From: Chromobacterium haemolyticum
GTDB lineage: Bacteria; Pseudomonadota; Gammaproteobacteria; Burkholderiales; Chromobacteriaceae
Assembly (NCBI RefSeq): GCF_002081825.1
Contig: NZ_MUKU01000015.1
Location: forward strand, 53,171-117,170
DNA: 64,000 nt
Direction of reading: 5' to 3'
Of this stretch, positions 42,795 through 54,185 are shown piece by piece. Within the stretch, counting starts at the first letter, position 1. The number at the start of each line of letters is the position of its first letter. The position numbers were made by a program, and so were the translations under genes. The notes under the pieces are model-generated. The model was not told where the DNA came from. It did not search any database and saw nothing but the letters and a program-made list of their open reading frames with translations.

Positions 42795-43889
42795 ATGAAA
42801 ACCAACCTGCTCGACTTCAATCTGGACCAGCTGACCCGGCATTTCGCCGAAATGGGCGAGAAGCCGTTTCGCGCCAAGCAAGTGATGCGCTGGATGCACC
42901 AGATGGCGGAAGCCGACTTCGACGCGATGACAGACTTGGCCAAAAGCTTGCGCGCCAAGCTGCATGAACGCGCCGAAGTGAAGGTTCCCTCGCTGATGAC
43001 CGGGCAGGCGTCCAGTGATGGCACCCGCAAGTGGCTGCTCGACGTCGGCACCGGCAACGGCGTCGAAACCGTCTTCATCCCCGAGGATGAGCGCGGCACC
43101 TTGTGCGTGTCATCCCAAGTGGGCTGCGCGCTGGAGTGCACTTTTTGCTCCACCGGCCGGCAGGGATTCAATCGCAATCTGTCCACCGCGGAGATCATTG
43201 GTCAGTTGTGGTGGGCCAATAAGGCGATGGGCGTGACGCCCAAGAACGAGCGAGTCGTGTCCAATGTGGTGATGATGGGCATGGGCGAGCCGCTGGCCAA
43301 CTTCGACAACGTGGTCAGCGCAATGCAAATCATGCTGGACGATCATGGCTACGGCCTGTCCCGCAGGCGAGTGACCTTGTCCACTTCCGGCCTGGTGCCG
43401 CAGATGGACCGGCTGCGCGAAGAGTGCCCCGTGGCGCTGGCGGTGTCGCTGCACGCGCCCAACGACGCCATTCGCGACGTGATTGTGCCTATAAACAAGA
43501 AATACCCGTTGGCGCAGTTGATGGCGGCCTGTCAGCGCTATCTGGAAAAGGCGCCGCGCGACTTCATCACTTTCGAGTACGTGATGCTTGACGGTGTCAA
43601 CGATAGACCGGAACATGCTCGCCAACTGCTGGAACTGGTGCGGGACGTGCCGTGCAAGTTCAATCTGATACCGTTCAATCCGTTCCCGAACTCGGGTTAT
43701 GAGCGTTCCAGCAACAATGCGATTCGCGCGTTCCGCGAAATTCTGCAGGAACGCGGTTACGTGGTGACGGTGCGGAAAACGCGCGGCGACGACATCGACG
43801 CCGCCTGTGGCCAGCTGGCAGGCCAAGTGATGGACAAAACCCGCCGTCAAGCCAAATGGATGCAGCTCGTAGAGGACAATAAGCAATGA
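42795..43889 (+). CDS. rlmN: Dual-specificity RNA methyltransferase RlmN
   Basis: Radical-SAM enzyme that methylates C2 of A2503 in 23S rRNA and A37 in some tRNAs. A 364-residue protein with the 4Fe-4S Cys cluster CTFCSTG, the SAM-binding [11 protein letters not shown] and the catalytic Cys near the C-terminus (DIDAACGQL). GAGGA sits four bases before the ATG at 42795. The stop overlaps the pilW start (ATGA). Confidence 0.98.
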   Translation: MKTNLLDFNLDQLTRHFAEMGEKPFRAKQVMRWMHQMAEADFDAMTDLAKSLRAKLHERAEVKVPSLMTGQASSDGTRKWLLDVGTGNGVETVFIPEDERGTLCVSSQVGCALECTFCSTGRQGFNRNLSTAEIIGQLWWANKAMGVTPKNERVVSNVVMMGMGEPLANFDNVVSAMQIMLDDHGYGLSRRRVTLSTSGLVPQMDRLREECPVALAVSLHAPNDAIRDVIVPINKKYPLAQLMAACQRYLEKAPRDFITFEYVMLDGVNDRPEHARQLLELVRDVPCKFNLIPFNPFPNSGYERSSNNAIRAFREILQERGYVVTVRKTRGDDIDAACGQLAGQVMDKTRRQAKWMQLVEDNKQ

Positions 43890-44629
43890 CGATACGGCAA
43901 ATGGGGTTGATGGCCTGTTTAGGGATGGCTGTGAGTTCAACCGCATTTGCCGCCGATGCCGAAACGTCGCGCGAGTTGGCGACGATACGCAGCCAGCTGG
44001 CGATAGAATACGCCAAGATCGGCAATTACAAAGTGGCGCTCGAAACGGCGGATCAGGCCGTAGCCGCGGATCCGGCCTATGTCCCGGCCTATGTATCCCG
44101 CGCCTATGTTTTGACCCAGTTGCGCGAGGACGGACCCGCCGAAGCCAATTACCGCAAAGCCCTGCAACTGGATCCAAGCAACCCGGAGGCGAATAATAAT
44201 TACGGTTTGTTTCTGTGCGATCGAAACCGGCTGCAGGATTCTTTGTCCTATTTTCAGAAAGCGCTGGCCAACCCGCTGTATGATTCGCCTCAGACGGCTT
44301 ATTTGAACCTGGGGCATTGCAGCGCCAAGGCCGGCAATCAAGAGCAGGCCAACGATTACTTGCTGGCTGCGTTGCGCGCCGCGCCTAATTTCGCGCCCGC
44401 GTTGCGGGAATTAGCACAGTTGCATCTTGGGCTGGGTAATGCCAAATTGGCTGCTTTCTATTTCGAACGGATAGGCAAGGGCGCGGCGCTGCAAGCCGAC
44501 GACCTGTGGCTTGGCGTGCAGATTGGGCGCAAGAGCGGCAACAGAGTGCTGGAAAGCGAATGTTCCGCCGCGCTCAAGAACCGTTATCCGGATTCCAAAG
44601 AAACACAACTGCTGTTGAGTGGAAGCTGA
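43886..44629 (+). CDS. pilW: Type IV pilus biogenesis/stability protein PilW (PilF)
   Basis: A 247-residue secreted TPR protein that, as a pilotin, helps the PilQ secretin assemble in the outer membrane. An N-terminal signal ([17 protein letters not shown]) lacks a lipobox after the main hydrophobic stretch, which differs from lipidated PilF. At least five TPR repeats fill residues 30-230 (for example [30 protein letters not shown]). It lies between rlmN and rodZ, as in other betaproteobacteria. Confidence 0.93.
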   Translation: MTIRQMGLMACLGMAVSSTAFAADAETSRELATIRSQLAIEYAKIGNYKVALETADQAVAADPAYVPAYVSRAYVLTQLREDGPAEANYRKALQLDPSNPEANNNYGLFLCDRNRLQDSLSYFQKALANPLYDSPQTAYLNLGHCSAKAGNQEQANDYLLAALRAAPNFAPALRELAQLHLGLGNAKLAAFYFERIGKGAALQADDLWLGVQIGRKSGNRVLESECSAALKNRYPDSKETQLLLSGS

Positions 44630-44631
44630 GG

Positions 44632-45564
44632 ATGGAGCAACAATTCGAACAACAGGGACAACCGACAGGTTCCAGCGTCGGCGCCCGGCTGAAAACCGCC
44701 CGCGAGGCGGCAGGCATGGGCTTGGGGGAAGTCGCGGATAGGCTGAAACTGTCGATGCGGCAGCTGGAGGCGATAGAACGCGACGATTTCACAATCTTGC
44801 CGGGCGCGACCTTCGTGCGCGGCTTTGTCCGTAATTACGCCCGCTTTTTGCAGATTGATCCCGAACCGTTGATGCATGCGCTGGATAGGCAGTTTCCTTC
44901 CGCGGTCAACGATGTCGCCAATCTGGTGCGCGACGGCGCGCACGAGGCACCCGGGCATTCCGGCGAGACGCCTGCGTCGGACGAGGGCGGCTCTTCCGGC
45001 AAGTGGATAGTAGGCTTGCTGGTGGTGGCGGCTCTGGGCGGCGGCATCGCATGGCTGGCCAGCAACCACGGCGGCGACAGCCGGCCGACGGCAGACGCTT
45101 CTTCCGCCATCGCGACTGAGTTGTCTTCAGCGCCGATGGGCGAAGCCTCCGCTCCCGCCGCATTCTCCGCGGAGACGCCGGCCTCGGCGCCGGCAGCCGT
45201 CGTCGCGCCTTCTCCGGCCTCCGCGCCGCAGCCGGTCAAGACGGCTAGCGTGGCTAGCGCGCCGGTTCCGTTGGCGTCGCCGCTTGTCAAACCGCAGGCC
45301 AGCGCCGCTGTGGCGGCGGCCGCCAGCGGCAAGCTGGTGTTGACGGTCAAGGAGGCGGAAGCCTGGGTGTCGGTGGTGGACGCCACCGGCAAGAAGCTGG
45401 TGTTCCAGACCTTGCAGCCCGGCAGCACTCAGGAAGCGGTTGGCACCCCGCCGTTCAAACTGGTGATCGGCAACGCCTCGCAAGTGGCGGTGAATTTCAA
45501 TGGCCAAGCGGTGGACCTCACGGACAAGATCCGCGGCACCACGGCAAAGCTGGAACTCAAGTAA
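44632..45564 (+). CDS. rodZ: RodZ, cytoskeletal rod-shape protein
   Basis: Links MreB filaments to the elongation machinery. A 310-residue bitopic protein: Xre-type helix-turn-helix domain at about 15-80 (GARLKTAREAAGMGLGEVA), transmembrane helix at about 125-143 (WIVGLLVVAALGGGIAWLA), Ala/Pro periplasmic linker, and a C-terminal DUF4115 beta domain (AWVSVVDATGKKLVFQTLQ). It starts two bases after the pilW stop. Confidence 0.94.
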   Translation: MEQQFEQQGQPTGSSVGARLKTAREAAGMGLGEVADRLKLSMRQLEAIERDDFTILPGATFVRGFVRNYARFLQIDPEPLMHALDRQFPSAVNDVANLVRDGAHEAPGHSGETPASDEGGSSGKWIVGLLVVAALGGGIAWLASNHGGDSRPTADASSAIATELSSAPMGEASAPAAFSAETPASAPAAVVAPSPASAPQPVKTASVASAPVPLASPLVKPQASAAVAAAASGKLVLTVKEAEAWVSVVDATGKKLVFQTLQPGSTQEAVGTPPFKLVIGNASQVAVNFNGQAVDLTDKIRGTTAKLELK

Positions 45565-45577
45565 TTCAAGGTAGCGA

Positions 45578-46861
45578 ATGGATAGCGTGAACATCGCGCG
45601 ACGCCCCACCCTGCAGGCTAGGGTGGGGCATGTCATTGTAGGATCGGACGCTCCGGTGGTGGTGCAGTCCATGACCAACACCGATACCGCCGACGCGGCG
45701 GCCACGGTGCGACAAGTGCTGGAACTGGCGGAAGCCGGCTCGGAACTGGTGCGCATCACCGTCAACTCGCCGGAGGCCGCGGCCAAGGTGGCGGAAATTC
45801 GCCAACGGCTGGACGATGCCGGCTGTGCCGTTCCCTTGGTCGGCGATTTTCATTTCAACGGCGACCGCTTGCTGAAGGAATATCCCGATTGTGCGCGCGC
45901 GCTGGCCAAATACCGGATCAATCCGGGCAATGTGGGCAAGGGCGCCAAGGGCGACGACAAGTTCGCCTTCATGATCCGCACCGCCATCGAATACGGCAAG
46001 CCGGTGCGCATCGGCGTCAACTGGGGCAGCCTGGATCAGGCTTTGCTGGCCAGAATGATGGACGCCAACAACCGCGTCGACCAGCCGCTATCCTTGGAGC
46101 GACTAATGCGCGAAGCGCTGATCGTTTCCGCGCTGGAGTCCGCCGACAAGGCGATGGAACTGGGGCTGCCGGCCGAGCAGATCCTGCTGTCCTGCAAGGT
46201 CAGCAATGTGCAGGACCTGATTACCGTGTACCGCGACCTGGGCAGTCGCTGCAACTTCCCCTTGCATCTGGGGCTGACCGAGGCTGGCATGGGCTCCAAG
46301 GGCATCGTCGCGTCCAGCGCCGCGCTGGCGATCTTGTTGCAGCAAGGCATAGGCGACACTATTCGCATCTCGCTGACGCCGCAGCCGGGCGAGGCGCGCA
46401 CCAAGGAAGTGGTGGTGGCGCAGGAGTTGCTGCAAACCATGGGCCTGCGCAGCTTCACCCCGCTGGTGACCGCTTGTCCGGGCTGCGGCCGCACCACCAG
46501 TACCTTCTTCCAGGAGTTGGCGGATCAGATTCAGACTTATCTGCGCACGCAGATGCCGATATGGCGTTTGCAGTACCCGGGCGTAGAGGATATGAAGGTG
46601 GCGGTGATGGGCTGCGTGGTCAACGGCCCGGGGGAGAGCAAGCTGGCGGATATCGGCATCTCGCTGCCCGGCACCGGCGAAGTGCCGGTGGCGCCGGTGT
46701 ACGTCGACGGCCAAAAGGATGTTACCCTCAAGGGCGACAACATCGCCGCCGAGTTCACCGCCTTGGTTGATCGCTACGTGCAAAGCCGTTACGGCGAAGG
46801 CGGCGCCAAGCGCCGCGAGGGCGGCAGCCGCACCATTCCGATTCGTCCGGTAGGCGTTTGA
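45578..46861 (+). CDS. ispG: 4-hydroxy-3-methylbut-2-enyl-diphosphate synthase
   Basis: 4Fe-4S enzyme of the MEP isoprenoid pathway that reduces MEcPP to HMBPP. A 427-residue protein with the cluster Cys residues in [11 protein letters not shown] and [11 protein letters not shown], and the start [30 protein letters not shown]. It lies 13 bases after rodZ. Confidence 0.98.
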   Translation: MDSVNIARRPTLQARVGHVIVGSDAPVVVQSMTNTDTADAAATVRQVLELAEAGSELVRITVNSPEAAAKVAEIRQRLDDAGCAVPLVGDFHFNGDRLLKEYPDCARALAKYRINPGNVGKGAKGDDKFAFMIRTAIEYGKPVRIGVNWGSLDQALLARMMDANNRVDQPLSLERLMREALIVSALESADKAMELGLPAEQILLSCKVSNVQDLITVYRDLGSRCNFPLHLGLTEAGMGSKGIVASSAALAILLQQGIGDTIRISLTPQPGEARTKEVVVAQELLQTMGLRSFTPLVTACPGCGRTTSTFFQELADQIQTYLRTQMPIWRLQYPGVEDMKVAVMGCVVNGPGESKLADIGISLPGTGEVPVAPVYVDGQKDVTLKGDNIAAEFTALVDRYVQSRYGEGGAKRREGGSRTIPIRPVGV

Positions 46862-46917
46862 GCGCGTTTGGCGCAATGACCGGGCTCTGATTCAAGCGAT
46901 ATACAAGAAAACAAGCA

Positions 46918-48189
46918 ATGGCTCAAAAATATCAAGCGGTCAAAGGCATGAATGATGTGCTGCCGGCCGAGTCCTACCAGTGGGAATTCTTTGAAGGCAA
47001 GTTGCGGGAGCTGCTGGCTGACTACGGCTATCAGAATATCCGCACCCCCATCGTCGAAACCACACCGCTGTTCGTTCGCGCCATCGGCGAAGTTACCGAC
47101 GTGGTGGAGAAGGAGATGTACACCTTCATCGACAGCCTGAACGGCGACAGCCTGACGCTTCGTCCCGAGGGCACCGCGGGCACCCTGCGCGCGGTGGTCG
47201 AGCACAACCTTCTGTACAATGCCACCCAGAAGCTGTGGTACATGGGGCCGATGTTCCGCCATGAACGCCCGCAGAAAGGCCGTTATCGCCAGTTTCACCA
47301 GATGGGCGTGGAAGCGTTGGGCTTCGCGGGTCCGGACATTGACGCCGAAATCATCGCGATGACCGCCGATTTGTGGCGTCGTCTGGGCCTGTCCCAGTAT
47401 GTACGCCTGGAAATCAATTCGTTGGGCAACCAGGAGGAACGCGCCGCGCATCGCCAGGCGCTGATCGCCTATCTGGAACAGCACGTGGACATTCTGGACG
47501 AAGACGGCAAGCGTCGCATGTACAGCAACCCCTTGCGCGTGCTTGACACCAAGAACCCTGCCCTGCAGCGGATGGCTGACGAGGCGCCCAAGCTGTCCGA
47601 CTACCTGGGCGAAGCGTCCCTCGCGCATTACGAAGGCTGGAAGGCGATGATCCGCGAACTGGGCGTCGACTTCGTGGAAAACCCGCGACTGGTGCGTGGT
47701 TTGGATTACTACAACCAGTCGGTATTTGAATGGGTGACCAACGAGCTGGGCGCGCAAGGCACGATTTGCGCCGGCGGCCGCTATGACGGCCTGATCGAAC
47801 AACTGGGCGGCAAGCCCGCCGCAGGCATTGGTTTCGGCATGGGTCTGGAGCGCGTGGTGCTGTTGTTGCAGGACAAGCAATTGCTGCCGGCGCAACGTAG
47901 CGTCGACATTTATCTGGTGAACCAAGGCGAAGGCGCGGCGCTGTACGCGATGAAGCTGGCGCAAAGCCTGCGCGCCGCCGGCCTTTCGGTGGTGCAGCAC
48001 TTGGGCGAAGGTAGTTTCAAGTCGCAAATGAAAAAAGCCGACGGCAGCGGCGCGCAGTTCGCCGTCATCGTCGGCGAAGATGAAATCAAGACGGGTCAGG
48101 CGGTGGTCAAGGCGCTGCGCGCCGAGATGGACCAACAAACTGTGGCGGCGGAAGCGGTGGCCGCCACGCTGATCTCACTGAAAGCTTAA
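46918..48189 (+). CDS. hisS: Histidyl-tRNA synthetase
   Basis: Class II aminoacyl-tRNA synthetase of 423 residues. Motif 2 ([21 protein letters not shown]), the His-binding segment [15 protein letters not shown] and motif 3 ([15 protein letters not shown]) are all present. It is in the ispG operon and separated from yfgM by 14 bases. Confidence 0.98.
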   Translation: MAQKYQAVKGMNDVLPAESYQWEFFEGKLRELLADYGYQNIRTPIVETTPLFVRAIGEVTDVVEKEMYTFIDSLNGDSLTLRPEGTAGTLRAVVEHNLLYNATQKLWYMGPMFRHERPQKGRYRQFHQMGVEALGFAGPDIDAEIIAMTADLWRRLGLSQYVRLEINSLGNQEERAAHRQALIAYLEQHVDILDEDGKRRMYSNPLRVLDTKNPALQRMADEAPKLSDYLGEASLAHYEGWKAMIRELGVDFVENPRLVRGLDYYNQSVFEWVTNELGAQGTICAGGRYDGLIEQLGGKPAAGIGFGMGLERVVLLLQDKQLLPAQRSVDIYLVNQGEGAALYAMKLAQSLRAAGLSVVQHLGEGSFKSQMKKADGSGAQFAVIVGEDEIKTGQAVVKALRAEMDQQTVAAEAVAATLISLKA

Positions 48190-48203
48190 GGGAGAGGGGC
48201 GCA

Positions 48204-48833
48204 ATGGCGTTCGACTTGCAGGAACAAGAACAGATTGATTCGATCAAGGCCTTCTGGCAGCAGTGGGGCAAGCTGATTGCCGGCGTGCTGGCGGCGTCCG
48301 CCATTGCCTATCTGGGTTTCAAGGGCTATCGCTATTACCAGGAGCAGCAGGCGCAAAAAGCCGCGGCCGCTTACGAGAACATCGACGCGGCGGTGGCCGC
48401 CAAGGACATCGCCAAGTTGAAGTCGGCGGTAACGCTGTTGCAGAACGACTTCGGCTCCTCGGCCTATGCCACGCGCGGTTCGCTGATTCTGGCCAAGGCC
48501 GCTTTCGACAAGAGCGACCTCGCGTTGGCCAAGAGCCAGCTGGAGTGGGTGCTGGCCAATGGCAAGGATGAATCGGTAGGCGCCATCGCCCGCCTGCGCC
48601 TGGCTTCCTTGTTGCTGGATCAAAAAACTTACGACGCGGCGATCGCCGAACTGAACAAGGAGCACCCGGCCGGTTTCGACGCGTTGTTTCTGGACTTGAA
48701 GGGCGATGTGCTGGTCGCCAAGGGCGACGCCGCCGCCGCGCGCGACGCCTATAAATCCGCTTTGGCCAAACTGGTGGGCGATTCGCCCAACCGCCAGTTC
48801 ATCCAGACCAAACTTGACGCGCTGGGAGGCTGA
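48204..48833 (+). CDS. yfgM: YfgM family inner-membrane TPR protein
   Basis: A 209-residue protein with one N-terminal membrane helix (LIAGVLAASAIAYLGFKGY, about 22-40) and a periplasmic TPR_21 domain. In E. coli YfgM works with PpiD at the Sec translocon and influences the Rcs response. Its place between hisS and bamB is the same as in E. coli and Neisseria. Confidence 0.92.
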   Translation: MAFDLQEQEQIDSIKAFWQQWGKLIAGVLAASAIAYLGFKGYRYYQEQQAQKAAAAYENIDAAVAAKDIAKLKSAVTLLQNDFGSSAYATRGSLILAKAAFDKSDLALAKSQLEWVLANGKDESVGAIARLRLASLLLDQKTYDAAIAELNKEHPAGFDALFLDLKGDVLVAKGDAAAARDAYKSALAKLVGDSPNRQFIQTKLDALGG

Positions 48834-48837
48834 TCGC

Positions 48838-49977
48838 ATGCGCCGCCAATTGTTGCTGACCGCTGTGCTGTCCTCCTCGCTGCTGGCCGGTTGCGCCAGC
48901 TGGTTTGAAGGCAATACCCAGTTCAAGCCTACCCCGCTCGCCGCGATCAAACCCCTGCAGGGCTTGGACGTCAAATGGACGGCGGCTCAGGCCGCGCCGG
49001 CGGCCGGCTTCTTGCCGGTATACGCCAACGGCCTGGTGGTGAGCGCCGACGCCGACGGCCGCGTGCGTAGCATCGACGCCCTCAGCGGCCGCGTCAGCGC
49101 GGACGTGGATCTGAAGCGCAAGCTGAGCGCCGGCGTCGCCGTGGCCGGCGATATGGTGCTGGTGGGCACCCAGGACGCCAAGTTGTTGGCGGTGGAGCGC
49201 GCCAGCGGCAAAGTGCTGTGGCAACAGCCGCTGACCAGCTTGATGCTGGAGGCGCCGCAGGTGGCCGGCGACATGGTGCTGGTGCGCACCAACGACGCGC
49301 GCCTGACCGGTTTCTCCCTGAGCGACGGCGGCAAGCAACTGTGGTCCAGTGGCAATGTGCTGCCGCAGCTGACCGTGCGCAACAATGGTTCGATGCAGGC
49401 GGTGGGCAAGGAAGCGGTGATGGTGGGGCAGGCCGGTGGCCGCTTGGACATCATCAATCCGCAGACCGGCAACGCTTTGTGGCAGGGCGCGGTAGCCAAC
49501 CCGCGCGGCGCCACCGAACTGGAACGGATGACCGACGTGACTTCGCGGCCGGTGTTCGACGCCGGCCAGGTGTGCGCGGTGGCCTATCAGGGACGAGTGG
49601 CCTGCTTTGAGGCGCGTTCCGGCAATCTGCTGTGGGCGCGTGAAATTTCGTCCAGCCGCGGCCTGGCCGTGGACGGACGCAATGTCTACGTGACCGCGGA
49701 AGACGGCTCCGTCTGGGCGTTTGATCGCGGCACCGGCCGCAATATTTGGAAAACCGACGACCTGAAATATCGGGACGTCACCGGCCCCGCTCTGTTGGGC
49801 CGCTTTGTGTTGGTAGGAGATGGCGAAGGTTACGCCCATCTGCTATCCAATGAGAGCGGCAGCATCGTGGGCCGAGTCAAGGTCGGGTCCGCCCTGGCCA
49901 ATCAACCGGTGTCGCTGGGTTCGTCCGCCTTGATGCAAGGCAAGGACGGTCGTCTGGCAATGCTGACTTTGGGATAA
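48838..49977 (+). CDS. bamB: BamB, outer-membrane protein assembly lipoprotein
   Basis: A 379-residue lipoprotein (lipobox LLAGC) that folds as a beta-propeller of PQQ-like repeats (for example [14 protein letters not shown] and [14 protein letters not shown]) and supports BamA in outer-membrane protein insertion. The ATG at 48838 follows the yfgM stop by four bases. Confidence 0.96.
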   Translation: MRRQLLLTAVLSSSLLAGCASWFEGNTQFKPTPLAAIKPLQGLDVKWTAAQAAPAAGFLPVYANGLVVSADADGRVRSIDALSGRVSADVDLKRKLSAGVAVAGDMVLVGTQDAKLLAVERASGKVLWQQPLTSLMLEAPQVAGDMVLVRTNDARLTGFSLSDGGKQLWSSGNVLPQLTVRNNGSMQAVGKEAVMVGQAGGRLDIINPQTGNALWQGAVANPRGATELERMTDVTSRPVFDAGQVCAVAYQGRVACFEARSGNLLWAREISSSRGLAVDGRNVYVTAEDGSVWAFDRGTGRNIWKTDDLKYRDVTGPALLGRFVLVGDGEGYAHLLSNESGSIVGRVKVGSALANQPVSLGSSALMQGKDGRLAMLTLG

Positions 49978-49990
49978 TAAAGCAGTACTC

Positions 49991-51415
49991 ATGAAACCTA
50001 CCGTAGCTCTGGTCGGCCGCCCCAATGTGGGCAAGTCGACCTTATTTAACCGGCTGACCCGCAGCCGCGACGCCCTGGTCGCCGACCAGCCCGGTCTGAC
50101 GCGTGATCGCCACTATGGCCATGGCCGCGTGGGCGAGAAGCCGTATCTGGTGGTCGATACCGGCGGTTTCGAGCCGGTGGTGGACGAAGGCATCTTGTTT
50201 GAAATGGCCAAGCAGACGTTGCAGGCCGTGGACGAAGCCGATGCCGTGGTGTTCCTGGTGGATGGCCGAAACGGCCTGACCCCGCAAGACAAAATCATCG
50301 CCAACCGTCTGCGCCAGCTGCAGCGTCCGGTCTTCCTCGCCGTTAATAAGGCGGAAGGGATGCGCCACGCTATCGCCGGTGCCGAATTCCACGAGCTCGC
50401 GCTGGGCGAGCCGTTGGTGATCTCCGCCGCTCATGGCGACGGCGTGCGCGAATTGATGGAACTGGTGTTGGCGGACTTCCCCGAAGAAGTGGAAGAAGAA
50501 GCCTCGCGCCATCCCAAGTTCGCGGTGATCGGCCGGCCCAATGTCGGCAAGTCCACTCTGGTCAACGCCATCTTGGGCGAAGAGCGCGTTATCGCCTTCG
50601 ATCAGGCCGGCACCACTCGCGACAGCATATATATTGATTTTGAGCGAGATGGCCATACCTACACCATTATTGACACCGCGGGCGTGCGTCGTCGGGCCAA
50701 GGTCAGCGAGATGCTGGAGAAGTTCTCGGTGATCAAGACCATGAAGGCGATCGAAGACGCCAACGTGGCGGTGCTGGTGCTGGACGCCCAACTGGATATC
50801 TCCGAGCAGGACGCCACCATCGCCGGTTTTGCGTTGGAAGCGGGCCGGGCGCTGGTGGTGGCGGTGAATAAATGGGACAACCTGGATGGGGAGCAAAAGG
50901 AAACAGTGCGCCGCGAGATCGCGCGCAAGCTGAACTTCCTGGATTTTGCAAAGTTCCATTACATCTCCGCCATTGAAGGCCGCGGCGTGGCAGACTTGTT
51001 CAAGTCCATCGACGAGGCGTACAGGGCAGCCATGGCCAAACTGGCCACGCCAAAGCTGACTCGAGTGCTGCAAGTGGCGCTGGAACGTCAGCAGCCTCCG
51101 CGCTCAGGCCTCATTCGCCCGAAGATGCGCTATGCGCATCAGGGGGGGCAGAACCCGCCCATTATTGTTGTGCACGGCAATGCGCTGGATGCGGTGCCGA
51201 ACAGTTATACCCGCTATCTGGAACACACTTTCCGGAAAGTGTTCAAGCTGCAGGGCACGCCGTTGCGCGTGCAGTACAAGTCTTCGGAAAATCCGTTCGA
51301 CACCGACGACGGCAAGGAGAAGTCCCGAGCCAAGCCCAAGCCGATGTCCAAGATGCGCGGACGCGAGAAAGAAGTGCGTTACGGCAAGAACGGCAAGGGC
51401 AGCAGTAAAAAATAG
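49991..51415 (+). CDS. der: Der (EngA), double-domain ribosome assembly GTPase
   Basis: A 474-residue protein with two tandem G domains, each with the P-loop GRPNVGKST (residues about 8-16 and 178-186), and a C-terminal KH-like domain that binds rRNA. It is required for late 50S assembly. The C-terminal tail is Lys-rich. It follows bamB in the same direction by 13 bases. Confidence 0.98.
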   Translation: MKPTVALVGRPNVGKSTLFNRLTRSRDALVADQPGLTRDRHYGHGRVGEKPYLVVDTGGFEPVVDEGILFEMAKQTLQAVDEADAVVFLVDGRNGLTPQDKIIANRLRQLQRPVFLAVNKAEGMRHAIAGAEFHELALGEPLVISAAHGDGVRELMELVLADFPEEVEEEASRHPKFAVIGRPNVGKSTLVNAILGEERVIAFDQAGTTRDSIYIDFERDGHTYTIIDTAGVRRRAKVSEMLEKFSVIKTMKAIEDANVAVLVLDAQLDISEQDATIAGFALEAGRALVVAVNKWDNLDGEQKETVRREIARKLNFLDFAKFHYISAIEGRGVADLFKSIDEAYRAAMAKLATPKLTRVLQVALERQQPPRSGLIRPKMRYAHQGGQNPPIIVVHGNALDAVPNSYTRYLEHTFRKVFKLQGTPLRVQYKSSENPFDTDDGKEKSRAKPKPMSKMRGREKEVRYGKNGKGSSKK

Positions 51416-51504
51416 TACGCCGGGATGTTTTCTGCTAATAATAAGCAGACAACCGGGCTGTAAGGTTCAGTTAATACAACAATCAACGATTCGGAGAATA
51501 ACGA

Positions 51505-51762
51505 ATGAGCTCTAAAGGGCAAATGTTACAAGACCCGTTCCTGAACATCCTGCGTAAGGAACATGTGCCGGTGTCCATCTACCTGGTGAACGGCATTAAA
51601 CTTCAGGGTCAGGTAGAATCCTTTGACCAGTACGTGGTGCTGTTGAAAAACACGGTGACCCAAATGGTGTACAAACACGCCATTTCCACCGTCGTACCCG
51701 CCCGTCCGGTCAATCTTCCCCATGAACACCCGGTGCAAAAGCAGGAGCAGCAAGACGCCTAA
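51505..51762 (+). CDS. hfq: Hfq, RNA chaperone
   Basis: An 85-residue Sm-like protein that forms hexamers and helps small RNAs pair with mRNAs. Sm1 ([19 protein letters not shown]) and Sm2 (YKHAIST) are clear. CGGAGAATAACG precedes the ATG. A long stem-loop with a T-rich end follows, then hflX. Confidence 0.98.
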   Translation: MSSKGQMLQDPFLNILRKEHVPVSIYLVNGIKLQGQVESFDQYVVLLKNTVTQMVYKHAISTVVPARPVNLPHEHPVQKQEQQDA

Positions 51763-51784
51763 AGCGTTGCTGTGCTTGTGACCG

Positions 51785-51835
51785 GGCCGATCGGCCGCGC
51801 CAATCTGGCGCGGCTTGTCGGCCTTTTATCTTTTG
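51785..51835 (+). terminator. Terminator or attenuator between hfq and hflX
   Basis: A compound hairpin: inner arms GCCGCGCCA (51794-51802) and TGGCGCGGC (51806-51814), outer arms GGCCGA (51785-51790) and TCGGCC (51818-51823), then TTTTATCTTTT. It should end most hfq transcripts; partial read-through would feed hflX. Confidence 0.8.
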
Positions 51836-51859
51836 CACCCCAACTATGGTTTCCGAATA

Positions 51860-52990
51860 GTGTTTGATCGTCCCGACTTAGGCGACCAGGCGGTTCTGGT
51901 CTGTCTGGATTTTGGAGATGCCGATTCCCAGGAAAATATCGCCGAGTGTGCCGAGCTGGTCAAGAGCGCCGGCGTCGAGGTGATGGGCGTGGTGCAAGGC
52001 AAGCGGCAGCGCCCGGACGCCGCGCTGTTCGCGGGTAAGGGCAAGGTTGAGGAAATTGGCCTGCTGGTGCGCGCCACCGACGCCAATGTCGTGATATTCA
52101 ACCATGCTTTGGCGCCTGGCCAGGAACGCAATCTGGAGCGGGCACTGCAGTGCCGCGTTATCGACCGCAACAGCCTGATTCTGGATATTTTCGCGCAGCG
52201 CGCGCGCAGCCATGAGGGCAAGCTGCAAGTCGAACTGGCTCAGCTGTCGCATATGTCCACCCGCCTGGTGCGAGGCTGGACCCACTTGGAGCGGCAGAAG
52301 GGCGGCATAGGCTTGCGCGGCCCCGGCGAAACCCAGCTTGAAACCGACCGTCGCTTGCTGGGCATCCGCGTCAAGGCGCTGAAAGAGCGCCTGGCTCAAG
52401 TGCAAAAACAACGCAATACCCAGCGCAAGGGACGCGGGCGAGCTGGCATTGCCTCGGTGTCCATCGTCGGCTACACCAATGCTGGCAAGTCCACCTTGTT
52501 CAACGCGCTGACCAAAGCGCGCATCTACGCGGCGGACCAATTGTTCGCCACACTGGACACCACCAGCCGCAAGCTGTTTCTCAATCACCAGACATCCATC
52601 GTGATTTCCGATACGGTGGGCTTTATCCGCGATCTGCCGCACACTCTGGTGGCCGCGTTCCGAGCCACCCTGGAGGAGACCGTGCGTGCGGACCTCTTGT
52701 TGCATGTAGTGGATGGCTCCAGCGATATGCGCGATGTGCAGATCGAGGAGGTTAACAAAGTGTTGGCCGAAATCGGCGCGGACGGTATTCCGCAGCTGCT
52801 GGTCTGGAACAAATGCGATCTGCGCGAGATGGAGCCGGAGATCGAGCGCGACGCGACGGGCCGTCCGGTTTCTGTGCGGGTTTCGGCTCTGACCGGCGCC
52901 GGCCTGGAACTCTTGCGCGCGGCGATTGCCGAATGCGTGCATCCTTCCCAAAACAACCATAAAGACTATTACGAGCATGTCGCAGAATGA
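51860..52990 (+). CDS. hflX: HflX, ribosome-associated GTPase
   Basis: A 376-residue GTPase that splits stalled or hibernating 70S ribosomes, for example after heat stress. An N-terminal nucleotide-binding domain leads to a Gly-rich hinge (KGGIGLRGPGETQLETDRR), then the G domain with P-loop GYTNAGKST and DTVGFIRDLP. I chose the GTG at 51860 because the family begins FDRPDxG there; a TTG at 51815 lies in the hfq terminator stem. No good ribosome binding site is visible for either. The end overlaps hflK by 14 bases. Confidence 0.93.
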   Translation: MFDRPDLGDQAVLVCLDFGDADSQENIAECAELVKSAGVEVMGVVQGKRQRPDAALFAGKGKVEEIGLLVRATDANVVIFNHALAPGQERNLERALQCRVIDRNSLILDIFAQRARSHEGKLQVELAQLSHMSTRLVRGWTHLERQKGGIGLRGPGETQLETDRRLLGIRVKALKERLAQVQKQRNTQRKGRGRAGIASVSIVGYTNAGKSTLFNALTKARIYAADQLFATLDTTSRKLFLNHQTSIVISDTVGFIRDLPHTLVAAFRATLEETVRADLLLHVVDGSSDMRDVQIEEVNKVLAEIGADGIPQLLVWNKCDLREMEPEIERDATGRPVSVRVSALTGAGLELLRAAIAECVHPSQNNHKDYYEHVAE

Positions 52991-54182
52991 CCCTAACCGA
53001 GGCCGCCGAGGCAATGAAGGGCCGCCGGACCTCGATGAAGTATTCCGCAACCTAAATCAGAAGCTGTCGCGGCTGCTGGGCGCCAAAGGCAGTGGTGCAG
53101 GGGGCAGTCCCGCGTCCGGCATCAAACCGCCGTTCAAGGGCGGCGCCATCGCCGTGGTGGGCGTATTGGCCGCACTGTGGCTGGCCAGCGGTTTCTACGT
53201 GGTGGACGCGCGCGAGCAAGGCGTGGTGTTGCGTCTGGGTAGCTTCAACCGGGTAACCGAGCCGGGTCTGCAATGGCACGCGCCGTTCCCGTTTGAAAAG
53301 GTGGAGATCGTTAACCTTACTGAAGTGCGCAGCGTGGAAGTCGGCTACCGCAACACTGCCCAAACGCGGGTTGCGGAAGAGTCGCTGATGCTGACTTCGG
53401 ACCAGAACATCATCGACGTCCAACTGTCGGTGCAATACGACATCAAGGACGCGCGCTCCTTCCTGTTCAACAATGCCTCGCGCGAGCGCGACGCGAAGGA
53501 CATCGTCAAGCAAGCGACCGAAACCGCGATTCGCGAAGTGGTGGGCCGCAACAAGGTCGATTTCGTGCTGAACGAAGGGCGAACCCAGATCGCGGTGGAA
53601 ACCCAGAAGTTGATTCAGGAAGTACTGGATCGCTACTCTCTGGGCGTGCGCATCGCCAAGGTCAACATCAATGCGGTGCAGCCGCCCGAGCAAGTGTTGG
53701 CGGCCTTCGACGACGCGGTGAAGGCCGGTCAGGACAAGGACAAGTTGCGCAACGAAGGCCTGGCTTACGCCAACGAGGTGCTGCCCAAGGCCCAGGGGCT
53801 GGCCGCGCGCTTGCAGCAGGAGGCAGAAGCCTACGAGCAGAAAGTCGTCTCCCGCGCGGAAGGCGACGCATCGCGCTTCAAGCAAGTGTTGTCTGAATAC
53901 AACAAAGCACCCAAAGTCATGCGCGATCGCCTGTATCTGGACATGATGCAGCAGATCATGAGCAGCACCACCAAGGTGGTGGTGGACCAGAAGGGCGGCA
54001 ACAATCTCTTGTACCTGCCCTTGGACAAACTGATTCAGCAGAGCAGCCCGGGAACCTCCGGCGCGGCGGCGCCCGCCGCCGGCGCGGTTCCGGAGCCGGC
54101 TGCGCCTGCCGCTCAGGCCGGCAATGCCAAAGGGGGGCGGGACGTGACCCGCGGACGTGATTTTTTTGGGGCGGAGCGATAA
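52977..54182 (+). CDS. hflK: HflK, membrane protease modulator (SPFH)
   Basis: A 401-residue SPFH/prohibitin protein which, with HflC, forms a large membrane cage around FtsH. The cytoplasmic N-terminus is Gly-rich, the membrane helix is at about 62-80 (AIAVVGVLAALWLASGFYVV), then the SPFH domain begins (DAREQGVVLRLG) and a long coiled-coil follows. The ATG at 52977 is inside the end of hflX. The tail is Ala/Pro-rich. Confidence 0.96.
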   Translation: MSQNDPNRGRRGNEGPPDLDEVFRNLNQKLSRLLGAKGSGAGGSPASGIKPPFKGGAIAVVGVLAALWLASGFYVVDAREQGVVLRLGSFNRVTEPGLQWHAPFPFEKVEIVNLTEVRSVEVGYRNTAQTRVAEESLMLTSDQNIIDVQLSVQYDIKDARSFLFNNASRERDAKDIVKQATETAIREVVGRNKVDFVLNEGRTQIAVETQKLIQEVLDRYSLGVRIAKVNINAVQPPEQVLAAFDDAVKAGQDKDKLRNEGLAYANEVLPKAQGLAARLQQEAEAYEQKVVSRAEGDASRFKQVLSEYNKAPKVMRDRLYLDMMQQIMSSTTKVVVDQKGGNNLLYLPLDKLIQQSSPGTSGAAAPAAGAVPEPAAPAAQAGNAKGGRDVTRGRDFFGAER

Positions 54183-54185
54183 GCA

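Noticed and set aside
51431..51449. TCTGCT/AGCAGA hairpin as a terminator between der and hfq
   Set aside because: The 6-bp stem is weak and no T run follows on either strand.
51815..51859. TTG at 51815 as the hflX start
   Set aside because: It lies in the hfq terminator hairpin and adds residues that the family lacks; the GTG at 51860 fits the usual N-terminus.
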